DNA from: an uncultured Coriobacteriaceae bacterium
Lineage (GTDB): Bacteria > Actinomycetota > Coriobacteriia > Coriobacteriales > QAMH01
DNA length: 7,365 bases
Direction of reading: 5' to 3'
Assembly (NCBI GenBank): GCA_902783175.1
Contig: CACZQA010000048.1
Coordinates: 1-7,365, forward strand
Numbering within the stretch: the stretch's first letter is position 1; the number at the start of each line of letters is the position of its first letter. Under the pieces are notes generated by a model that was not told the DNA's origin, did not search any database, and was given only the letters and a program-made list of their open reading frames with translations. The position numbers were made by a program, and so were the translations under genes. Positions 1 through 5,587 of the stretch are shown here, one piece after another.

Positions 1-1848
1 CCGGTACGCCCGCTCGAAGACCCCTATCACGCCAAGTTCGAGAAAGCCGACCGCAAGCGCCGCGTGATCCTCGTCCCCAACACGAGCCACGCCTTCAGCA
101 TGCTCATGGCGGCCGTGTTCAGCAAGCAGGGCGTCCAGGCCGTCCCGCTCGACATCGGGCGGGAGGAGGCCATCGCGCTCGGCAAGCGCTACGTGCACAA
201 CGACATCTGCTTCCCGGCGCAGATCGTCATCGGCGAGCTGCTCTCTGCGCTCAAGTCGGGTAAGTTCGACGATGCGCACGTCGCCGTGGGACAGGGCAAG
301 TACATCGGCGACTGCCGGCTCACCCACTACACGACGCTCACGCGCAAGGCACTCGACGACGCGGGATTTGCCGACGTGCCTATCATCACGAACGACGACG
401 TCGACTTCCACAACGTGCACCCGGGCTTCAAGATGAGCGTCGCATCCGCCATCCGCGTCGCGATGGGGCTGCCCATGATCGACATCATGGAGGAGCTGCT
501 GCGCAAGACCAGGCCCTACGAGCTCGAGCGGGGCAGCGCGCAGCGGGCATTCGACGCAGGCCTGCAGGCGATTACGGACGGCATGCGCGAAAGCGGCGTA
601 CACGGCGCGAAACGGGGGTTCAAGAAGGCCATCGAGCTGATGAAGGACGTGCCCTACGACCGCTCGCGCCCCCGCCCTACCGTGCTCATCGTCGGAGAGT
701 ACCTCTTGAACTTCCATCCGGGGGCAAACCGCGAAATCGAGCGCTACCTCGAGGCCAACGGCTTCGAGATCATCGAGGCGCGCATGACCGACGTCATCAG
801 GAAGACGTACTTCTACAAAGACGCACAGGTCAAGGAGTACAAGGTCGATGCTGGTTTCTCGCAGGCCGCTTGGTTCTCGACAGCAAACGCCCTGTTCGAG
901 CACGCGCACGACGTGGCCGACCGCATCGCGAGCGCGCACCCGCTCTACACGCCCGTGACGCGCATGGGAAAGCTCGTAGAGGCATCCGACCCGATCATCC
1001 ACCACACGTTCGATGCGGGAGAGGGCGTGCTCATCCCCGCAGAGATCCTGGAGCACGCCGCGCATGGCTGCAACGCGTTTCTCATCCTGCAGCCCTTCGG
1101 CTGCCTGCCCAACCACGTGGTGGGACGCGGCATCGCCAAGCGCCTGAAGGAGCTCTACCCCAAGGCGCAGATCCTCCCGCTCGACTACGACCCGGACGTG
1201 AGCTTTGCGAACCTCGAGAACCGCCTGCAGATGCTCATCATGAACGCACGGCGCAAGGCGGACCCAACGGTGCAGGGCACGCAGCCGCCGCGCATCATCG
1301 GCAACGTCATTCACCTCGACGAGGCACGCGAGCTGCCGCACACGGTCGCTGGCTGCATGGCTGCCGTGCACGACCTCAACTCGTCGTTTGCCTCCCTCTA
1401 CGAGAAAATGAAACGCGAGCGCACCCCCGATTTGCTCTCGCGCCTGCGCTTTCTGCTGAATAACGCGACGACCATCCAAGACGAGGCAGACGAGCTCGCC
1501 GACTATGCGCAACGCCTTGCGCGAAGAATCGACGAGGTCACGAGGGCTGCCGTGCAAAACGCCGCCGCGCGCGATGCGGGAGAGCGCCAACGCATCTCGG
1601 ACGTCTCCCATGCTGCAAGCGAAATCGGGCACCTGACGAGTCTGGAGATAGCCTTGTGGGCAGAACAGGTCCATCGGCGCAGCTCAAAGCTCGAGCAGCT
1701 CTTCGATTCGGAGAAGCCCGGTGCGGCAGAGCGGCTGAATGCGTACACCGACGAGGTCATGGGGCTTTCGGAAAAAATCACGAAACGGGCGGAGGAGCTC
1801 GGCACGCGCGCCGCCAAGGTGAGCGAGATCGCCGCGCAGATCAACTAA
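1..1848 (+). CDS. Acyl-CoA dehydratase activase-related protein (DUF2229/HgdB-like), C-terminal part, 5' truncated
   Basis: The frame is open from base 1, so only the last 615 residues are present. The GTG at 64 is internal, because in-frame coding continues upstream of it. The sequence matches the C-terminal module of the large (about 1400-residue) proteins related to 2-hydroxyacyl-CoA dehydratase activases. The ATPase activase domain would lie to the left of the window. Family-typical segments are HNDICFPAQ (Cys about residue 70), GDCRLTHY (Cys about 105), LNFHPGANREIERYLE (about 236-251) and QPFGCLPNHVVGRGI (Cys about 368). The conserved cysteines suggest iron-sulfur binding, as in HgdB-type dehydratase subunits, but the substrate is unknown. 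From about residue 456 the protein becomes a charged, Ala/Glu/Arg-rich helical tail of about 160 residues, with probable coiled coil, ending at TAA. No membrane segment is visible, so it is probably cytoplasmic. The family assignment is firm; the biochemical role is inferred. Confidence 0.88.
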   Translation, partial: PVRPLEDPYHAKFEKADRKRRVILVPNTSHAFSMLMAAVFSKQGVQAVPLDIGREEAIALGKRYVHNDICFPAQIVIGELLSALKSGKFDDAHVAVGQGKYIGDCRLTHYTTLTRKALDDAGFADVPIITNDDVDFHNVHPGFKMSVASAIRVAMGLPMIDIMEELLRKTRPYELERGSAQRAFDAGLQAITDGMRESGVHGAKRGFKKAIELMKDVPYDRSRPRPTVLIVGEYLLNFHPGANREIERYLEANGFEIIEARMTDVIRKTYFYKDAQVKEYKVDAGFSQAAWFSTANALFEHAHDVADRIASAHPLYTPVTRMGKLVEASDPIIHHTFDAGEGVLIPAEILEHAAHGCNAFLILQPFGCLPNHVVGRGIAKRLKELYPKAQILPLDYDPDVSFANLENRLQMLIMNARRKADPTVQGTQPPRIIGNVIHLDEARELPHTVAGCMAAVHDLNSSFASLYEKMKRERTPDLLSRLRFLLNNATTIQDEADELADYAQRLARRIDEVTRAAVQNAAARDAGERQRISDVSHAASEIGHLTSLEIALWAEQVHRRSSKLEQLFDSEKPGAAERLNAYTDEVMGLSEKITKRAEELGTRAAKVSEIAAQIN

Positions 1849-1857
1849 CCGCAGGCG

Positions 1858-1867
1858 CCGCTAGCGG
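1858..1867. repeat. 10-bp perfect palindrome between convergent genes
   Basis: CCGCTAGCGG is self-complementary. It sits in the 12-bp gap between the two convergent stop codons and includes the TAG stop of the minus-strand membrane protein gene. It has no loop and no T-tract, so it is at most a weak bidirectional terminator. No better terminator is visible at this junction. Confidence 0.35.
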
Positions 1868-2580
1868 ATGGCAAGCTCAGGATGCATCGACATGAGCTCG
1901 AAGCGCGTGCTCATAAACTCGTCGCCAAACCACGTGGCAAAGAACTGCCGCAGGGGCGTGTCGACGGGCATGCCCACCTGCCGATCGAACCAGAAGCCAA
2001 AGGCGCTCACGGTCACGACGGCGTCGACGACGGTGAACGCGAAGCAGGCGGCCGTTACCACGGTACGCGCGCGCTCGGGGATGAGCTCTGCCACTCTCAC
2101 GGTAACGGGCATGAGGACCTTGATCCACAGCACGCCCAAGACGCCCCACACGACGGCGATACCCAGGCAGGTCTTGCCCTGGATGTTGAACGGCTGGTCC
2201 TGGTAGCTCCATGCCACGAAGCCGAACGCGTCTTGCCACACGGTGCCGGCGCACCATTCGAAGGCCCCGCCCAGCAGCGCCGCTGCCAGAAAGACGAGAA
2301 GCCAGTTGCGGTGACGCAGCCGGTGCAAGAACAGCGTCATGAGCAACGCGCCCACGCCGTAAATGGGGCTGAACGGCCCCCACACGAGCCCGTAGCGGTT
2401 GCGCCATTCCCCATCGATCGGGGCGCTCACGACCGTCTCGAGCACGAGGCCGACCACGCTCGCGATGGTGTAGATCCAAAACAGGTTGAAGAAGCTGAGC
2501 TCGACGTCGCGCGTGAAGAGAGAATCCCGTGCCATGGCACGGGGGCGATCGAGAACGGTCGTGTGATGATGCAGACTCAT
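1861..2580 (-). CDS. Putative ABC-transporter type IV / CmpB-family membrane protein (PF06541)
   Basis: A 239-residue integral membrane protein with about five hydrophobic helices, at roughly residues 28-52, 63-87, 92-112, 138-160 and 172-198. Family hallmarks visible are RYGLVWGPFSPIYGVGAL (about 62-79), AFEWCAG (106-112) and the W-Y-Q-D-Q-P-F-N-I-Q-G segment (124-135) followed by LGIAVVWG. Proteins of this family are annotated as putative ABC-transporter permeases, but no transported substrate is established and no ATPase gene is nearby. The start at 2580 (MSLHHHTTV) was chosen because a weak purine-rich stretch, GAAGATGAG, precedes it. The ATG at 2535 (MARDSLF) gives a shorter 224-residue form that keeps every helix but has no ribosome-binding site. 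The gene diverges from the HD-domain gene and converges on the activase-related gene with a 12-bp gap. It appears monocistronic. Confidence 0.82.
   Translation of the reverse strand: MSLHHHTTVLDRPRAMARDSLFTRDVELSFFNLFWIYTIASVVGLVLETVVSAPIDGEWRNRYGLVWGPFSPIYGVGALLMTLFLHRLRHRNWLLVFLAAALLGGAFEWCAGTVWQDAFGFVAWSYQDQPFNIQGKTCLGIAVVWGVLGVLWIKVLMPVTVRVAELIPERARTVVTAACFAFTVVDAVVTVSAFGFWFDRQVGMPVDTPLRQFFATWFGDEFMSTRFELMSMHPELAIR
2526..2543. repeat. Perfect 18-bp palindrome inside the 5' end of the PF06541 gene
   Basis: CCCGTGCCATGGCACGGG equals its own reverse complement over all 18 bases. It lies over codons 13-18 of the membrane protein gene and spans its alternative in-frame ATG at 2535. It could be an operator, a translation-affecting mRNA hairpin or chance in GC-rich DNA; the sequence alone does not decide. 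Confidence 0.5.
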
Positions 2581-2612
2581 GGTCTCATCTTCGCATGCCG
2601 CGCACGGCAAAA

Positions 2613-2630
2613 ACTGACCAGCTGGCCAGT
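2613..2630. promoter_or_regulatory. Candidate operator: near-perfect 18-bp palindrome in divergent intergenic region
   Basis: ACTGACCAGCTGGCCAGT pairs at 8 of 9 positions; A2617 against C2626 is the only mismatch. It lies in the 117-bp gap between the divergent PF06541 and HD-domain genes and is shaped like a site for a dimeric helix-turn-helix repressor. Neither flanking gene encodes a DNA-binding protein, so any regulator would act from elsewhere. The assignment is inferred from symmetry and position. Confidence 0.45.
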
Positions 2631-2631
2631 G

Positions 2632-2657
2632 TTGCCAAGTTGATACAAACCTATACT
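2632..2657 (+). promoter_or_regulatory. Candidate promoter of the HD-domain gene
   Basis: A TATACT box at 2652-2657 lies about 40 bp before the HD-domain start codon. The nearest -35-like hexamer, TTGCCA at 2632-2637, leaves a 14-bp spacer, shorter than usual, so recognition may rest mainly on the -10 box or need an activator. The surrounding bases are AT-richer than the rest of the window, which supports a promoter here. Confidence 0.4.
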
Positions 2658-2697
2658 GAACCGGTAGCAACGAGCATCCGACGAAAAGGGCTGGCAC

Positions 2698-3474
2698 ATG
2701 GAGCTTTCGAGAACGCACGTCGAGATGGCGTTTGCCGACTACGCGCGGCACTACGACGCCTCCGATCCCAAAATCGCGCTCAAAATCGTGCACACACGAC
2801 GCGTAGCGCATCTGTGCGACGAGATAGCGACAAGTCTGGGGCTTTCCTCCAACCTGGTCGATCTTGCCTGGACCTGCGGGATGCTGCACGACATCGGCCG
2901 CTTCGAGCAGATCGCACGCTTCCATACCTTCGCCGACGGGCGTTCCATCGACCATGCGCTGCTCGGCGCGCAGGTGCTCATCGACGAAGGGGCGATCCGC
3001 TCGTTTCTCGACGACGCCTCGCTGTACCCCACCATCGCCGAGGTGGTGCGGCAGCACAACCGCCTTGCAATCGACAAGACTCTCGACGCGCAGACCACGC
3101 TCATGTGCAAGATTGTGCGCGATGCGGACAAGATCGACATTCTGCGCGTGAACTGCGAAAGCCCGGTATCCGACATCTACGACTTCGACGAGGCAACGCT
3201 TGCCGCAAGCCCGCTGTCTTCCGCCGTGGTCGACTCGTTCGCGCGGCACGTCACGCTCGACCGCACGCTGCGCCGCTACCCCGCCGACTACCTGGTTGGG
3301 CACGCGAGCTTCGCCTTCGGGCTCGAGTTCGACGCGAGCGTGCGCATCCTCGATTCGCAAGGCTATATCTACAGGATGTTCAATAGAGAGTTTTCCGACG
3401 AGGACACGCGCAGGCAGTTCCACGAGATGGAAACGGGACTGCGCGCGTGGATAGACGAGCGCCTCGAGCGCTAG
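2698..3474 (+). CDS. HD-domain phosphohydrolase
   Basis: A 258-residue soluble protein with the order of metal ligands expected of the HD superfamily: His32 in VHTRRV, the His64-Asp65 pair in GMLHDIGRFEQ, His86 in DHALLGA, His120 in RQHN and Asp142 in VRDADKID. The extra histidines between the HD pair and the last Asp suggest a binuclear metal site, as in several phosphodiesterase or nucleotide-hydrolase subgroups. The substrate cannot be read from the sequence. No sensor, GGDEF, membrane or RelA synthetase segment is fused to it. The C-terminal half (about 150-258) has no motif I recognise. The start at ATG 2698 follows a purine-rich AAAAGGG at a suitable distance. The gene converges on the Rrf2-family gene, and the two stop codons share CTAG at 3471-3474. 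The HD-fold assignment is strong; the specific reaction is unknown. Confidence 0.85.
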   Translation: MELSRTHVEMAFADYARHYDASDPKIALKIVHTRRVAHLCDEIATSLGLSSNLVDLAWTCGMLHDIGRFEQIARFHTFADGRSIDHALLGAQVLIDEGAIRSFLDDASLYPTIAEVVRQHNRLAIDKTLDAQTTLMCKIVRDADKIDILRVNCESPVSDIYDFDEATLAASPLSSAVVDSFARHVTLDRTLRRYPADYLVGHASFAFGLEFDASVRILDSQGYIYRMFNREFSDEDTRRQFHEMETGLRAWIDERLER

Positions 3475-3878
3475 ATGCTCGTGATCTTTTCCTCGCCAGC
3501 CGCGAGAACATCTGCGAGCGTCATGTTCTCGAGGCAGCGCGTGATGGCGCCTTCGAGGTTCTCCCACACGTAGGCGGTATACGGGTGCTCTTCGAGCTCC
3601 TCGTAGGGAACCGGCGCAAAGCCGCCTTCCGTCAACGCGAGGACTTCGGCGATGCTGATGAGCTCGGGCGCCCGGTCGAGCTGGTAGCCGCCTTGGTGCC
3701 CGCGCGTGATCTTGAGCATGCCCGAGGGGTTGAGCAGCGAGACGATGCGCTCGAGGTACTTCTTGGAAACATCCTGGCGCTCGGCGATTTCCTTCAGGGG
3801 CACCGGCCCCTTGCCGCCCTGCTGCGCTAGGTCTATGAGAAAACGGAGGGCATAGCGCCCCTTGGTCGAAACGAGCAT
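3471..3878 (-). CDS. Rrf2-family transcriptional regulator, CymR-like, lacking the Fe-S cysteines
   Basis: A 135-residue winged-helix regulator. The N-terminus, MLVSTKGRYALRFLIDLA, and the wing segment TRGHQGGYQLDR (about 58-69) are diagnostic of the Rrf2 family. The recognition helix lies at about residues 28-50 (PLKEIAERQDVSKKYLERIV). Rrf2 members such as IscR and NsrR bind a cluster through three cysteines near residues 90-105. Here that region is APVPYEELEEHPYTAYVW, with no cysteine, and the only Cys is Cys115. This places it with cluster-free members such as CymR, which works through a partner protein or ligand. The start at 3878 has an excellent ribosome-binding site (GAGGTGAAGGT). Upstream lie an extended -10 box and two nested inverted repeats, consistent with autoregulation. 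The targets are unknown. Confidence 0.88.
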   Translation of the reverse strand: MLVSTKGRYALRFLIDLAQQGGKGPVPLKEIAERQDVSKKYLERIVSLLNPSGMLKITRGHQGGYQLDRAPELISIAEVLALTEGGFAPVPYEELEEHPYTAYVWENLEGAITRCLENMTLADVLAAGEEKITSI

Positions 3879-3900
3879 ACCTTCACCTCGGCAACTTTGT

Positions 3901-3915
3901 CTACTTTTGAAGTAG
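3901..3915. promoter_or_regulatory. Candidate Rrf2 autoregulatory operator
   Basis: CTACTT-TTG-AAGTAG is a perfect 6+3+6 inverted repeat lying immediately downstream of the minus-strand -10 box, over the expected transcription start. A regulator bound here would block its own gene. Assignment to the adjacent Rrf2 protein is inferred from position. Confidence 0.5.
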
Positions 3916-3924
3916 AGTATAGCA
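3916..3924 (-). promoter_or_regulatory. Extended -10 promoter of the Rrf2-family gene
   Basis: On the minus strand the bases read TGCTATACT, an extended -10 element (TGn followed by TATACT), about 40 bp before the start codon. No convincing -35 hexamer lies 16-18 bp upstream, which is normal for extended -10 promoters. The distal arm of the long inverted repeat occupies that spacer. Confidence 0.5.
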
Positions 3925-3964
3925 GTTGCCGAGGGAAACGGCTCGGGCATTGCGCGTCGATGCG

Positions 3965-4804
3965 TTATTCGAACGATGCTGCCCGGTGGAGAATAGCGGC
4001 GATGTCGCCTTCGAACGTGAGCGCCTTGTCCTCGATTTCGGGCGGGGCAAATGCCGCCTGCTTCTCGATCGCCACATAGAACGCGTCCGGGTGCTGCATC
4101 GTCATGTTCCAGAACGGCAGCTTGAGGTACTCCTGGTTCTTCATGCCCGCACCAACCTGCAAGAATACGATCTTGCTGTTGATGTTCTTCTCCAGAAACG
4201 CGTTCCAGCGCTCGAACTGCTGCTTGTGATGCTCGCCTTCGAGAAACTCGTAGCCGTACACCCACGGCGTGAGCGGTCGGCCGCACTCGGGGCAGGTCGG
4301 CACGAGCTCGCTCGGGATGGCGCAGCCGCTCGTGTTGGCGACCAGCTCGTCAATGTAGCCTTCAGACGGGTACACGCGGTCGGTGCAGCCCTTCTCGCAC
4401 TGCAGCCAGCGGTAGTCGCCGCGCAGCATGGCGACGCGTTCGTCGCCGAGCGCGCGGGCGGCGAGCCCATCGCTGTTGGGGGTCAGCGCGAAAAACTCCT
4501 TGCCTTCGAGAAGCCGGACGAGGTCCGCATACGGCTGCCCGGGCTCGCTGTCGCGCAAGTACTGCAGCAGGCGCGCCGTGAACGCCCACTTGTTCTCGGG
4601 CCTGGTCCACTTGAAGCGCTCCCCCTGCTCGATGCTCCTCAAGAAGAAGTCGTTCGCGAAGTCGGAAAAGCGCTCGTCGAAAGCCCGGCTTCCGCCCTTG
4701 AGCGCGAGGCCCACCGCCTCGGAAAGGTCGGGGCCGATGCCCACGATGACCGCATCGGCCTTTGCTATCTCGTCCAGCAGCTGCTGGTAGCTGGAATCGT
4801 CCAT
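3965..4804 (-). CDS. SIR2-like protein of the class M (SirTM) type with altered catalytic residue
   Basis: A 279-residue Rossmann-fold sirtuin homologue. Visible in order are a glycine loop GIGPDLSEAVG (22-32), the TPNSDG segment (108-113) matching the usual T-x-N-x-D-G, LRGDYRWLQC (127-136), a zinc site of Cys136, Cys140, Cys171 and Cys174 (CEKGC and CPECG), and the C-terminal QVGAGMKNQEYLKLPFW (216-232). The GDYxxxQC segment and the late G-x-G-M...PFW segment resemble class M sirtuins, which act as protein ADP-ribosyltransferases and carry Gln in place of the deacetylase His. Here the position is Arg128. The loop is also altered (GIGPD for the usual GAGxG-like start), so NAD chemistry may be changed or lost. 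The start at 4804 (MDDSSYQ) has GGAGG six bases upstream; the ATG at 4810 abuts that site and is unlikely. No macrodomain, GcvH-like or lipoate-ligase gene is in the window. Confidence 0.78.
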   Translation of the reverse strand: MDDSSYQQLLDEIAKADAVIVGIGPDLSEAVGLALKGGSRAFDERFSDFANDFFLRSIEQGERFKWTRPENKWAFTARLLQYLRDSEPGQPYADLVRLLEGKEFFALTPNSDGLAARALGDERVAMLRGDYRWLQCEKGCTDRVYPSEGYIDELVANTSGCAIPSELVPTCPECGRPLTPWVYGYEFLEGEHHKQQFERWNAFLEKNINSKIVFLQVGAGMKNQEYLKLPFWNMTMQHPDAFYVAIEKQAAFAPPEIEDKALTFEGDIAAILHRAASFE

Positions 4805-4858
4805 GCACATCCTCCGTGATCGGTTGTTGAAGCGTCGTTCCATTATGTCCGAACATCG

Positions 4859-4887
4859 AGCATAGGGCACGCGGGAACCTGACGCAA
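4859..4887 (-). promoter_or_regulatory. Candidate promoter of the SIR2-like gene
   Basis: On the minus strand TTGCGT (4882-4887) and TATGCT (4859-4864) are separated by 17 bp, a reasonable -35/-10 pair about 55 bp upstream of the start codon. A competing -10-like CATAAT lies at 4842-4847 without a good -35. Both are weak matches. Confidence 0.35.
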
Positions 4888-4938
4888 TCGCAATCCGAAG
4901 CGCCGCTGCGCGCGACCGCGGCAATATGGGCGATCTCC

Positions 4939-4962
4939 GTTCCTCGACAAGTGTCGAGGAAC
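4939..4962. promoter_or_regulatory. Candidate TetR operator: perfect 10+4+10 inverted repeat
   Basis: Arms GTTCCTCGAC (4939-4948) and GTCGAGGAAC (4953-4962) are exact reverse complements around the spacer AAGT. The right arm directly abuts the TATAAT box, so a bound protein would cover the -35/spacer region. Its length and symmetry suit a TetR-family dimer or pair of dimers, and the TetR gene starts 49 bp downstream, pointing to autorepression and control of the operon. Being an upstream element with no T-tract, it is unlikely to be a terminator. Confidence 0.68.
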
Positions 4963-4968
4963 TATAAT
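4963..4968 (+). promoter_or_regulatory. -10 box of the TetR/cyclase operon
   Basis: A consensus TATAAT lies 43 bp before the TetR start codon. The hexamer 17 bp upstream, TTCCTC, is a poor -35 and lies inside the inverted repeat. The strong match and its contact with the operator make it the likely operon promoter. Confidence 0.6.
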
Positions 4969-5011
4969 TCAGCCACAGGTATTTCCAGCTGGGGACTAGA
5001 GGGAGGCAGTC

Positions 5012-5575
5012 ATGGCAGACAGGGCCCGCGTAAAGCGCGACGACCGCAGAGCGCGCTACACCAAGATGGTCATCCACGACGCGTTTTTCGAGCTGCTCGA
5101 GAGCGAGGGCTTCGACAAAATGTCCGTGACCGACATCTGCAAGCGCGCCGACGTGAACCGAGGCACGTTCTACCTGCACTACGAGGACAAATACGCCCTG
5201 CTCGACGAGCTCATCGACGAGGCGCTCGACAACGTCGCGGTCATTGAGCCCGACGGCGAGCTCCCGCTGTGCCAGCGCGTCCCCGACCAGGGCAAGTACC
5301 GCCTGCTGTTCACCGATCCCAACCTCCTCGCGCGCCTGACCCGCCACATCATCGAGCGTGGCGCAGATGTGGCAGTCCCCCAGATCATGGAGCGCACCGG
5401 CCTCGGGCGCGACGACGCCTACACGCTGTTCGTCTTTATCGCCAATGGCAACATCGCGCTCAACCAGGCACTCGGCTGGAAGCGCAACCTCAAGCTCGAG
5501 CATGCGCACGAGCTCGTCAACGTCTTCACCGATTCAGGGCTGGACGCCCTGCAACAGCTCGTCACCCGTCGATAA
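5012..5575 (+). CDS. TetR/AcrR-family transcriptional regulator
   Basis: A 187-residue one-domain-plus-ligand-domain repressor of normal TetR size. The N-terminal helix-turn-helix is clear: TKMVIHDAFFELLESEGFDKMSVTD leads into the recognition region CKRADVNRGTFYLHYEDKYALLDEL (about 43-67), with the typical G-T-F-Y-x-H-Y signature. The C-terminal part (about 80-187) is helical and variable, as expected for the ligand-binding and dimer domain; its ligand is not predictable. The ATG at 5012 is preceded by GGGAGG at good spacing. It is the first gene of a probable operon: the stop codon TAA is followed within 12 bp by the tocopherol-cyclase-like gene, whose ribosome-binding site overlaps that stop. 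The perfect inverted repeat upstream is the natural candidate for its own operator. The neighbouring enzyme's substrate or product may be the inducer, but that is inference. Confidence 0.9.
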   Translation: MADRARVKRDDRRARYTKMVIHDAFFELLESEGFDKMSVTDICKRADVNRGTFYLHYEDKYALLDELIDEALDNVAVIEPDGELPLCQRVPDQGKYRLLFTDPNLLARLTRHIIERGADVAVPQIMERTGLGRDDAYTLFVFIANGNIALNQALGWKRNLKLEHAHELVNVFTDSGLDALQQLVTRR

Positions 5576-5587
5576 GGAGAGATGCTC

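Larger units (their letters stand above)
3886..3934. repeat. Long inverted repeat flanking the Rrf2 promoter
   Basis: Perfect 11-bp arms, CCTCGGCAACT at 3886-3896 and AGTTGCCGAGG at 3924-3934, are separated by 27 bp that contain the promoter and a second palindrome. On the coding strand the proximal arm includes the first bases of the ribosome-binding site, and the distal arm lies upstream of the -10 box. Transcription from that box would exclude the distal arm, so a DNA-level function (paired operator half-sites, looping) fits better than an mRNA hairpin. Confidence 0.65.

Noticed and set aside
64..66. GTG at 64 as the true start of the first gene
   Set aside because: The frame is open to base 1 and no ribosome-binding site precedes it; the upstream residues read as normal protein sequence.
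2581..3567. Long minus-strand open frame extending the PF06541 gene upstream to 3567 (568 codons)
   Set aside because: The extra N-terminal part is the antisense of the HD-domain gene, has no family resemblance, and membrane-protein similarity begins only near 2580.
3879..4286. Upstream extension of the Rrf2 frame to 4286
   Set aside because: It overlaps the SIR2-like gene in another frame; GAGGTGAAGGT directly before the ATG at 3878 and the MLVSTKGRYA start fix the N-terminus.
4939..4962. The 10+4+10 inverted repeat as a rho-independent terminator
   Set aside because: No T-tract follows on either strand, no gene ends near it, and it abuts a TATAAT box, so an operator explains it better.
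4805..5509. Minus-strand extension of the SIR2-like frame through the TetR gene
   Set aside because: It is antisense to a clear TetR protein; GGAGG and family similarity place the start at 4804.
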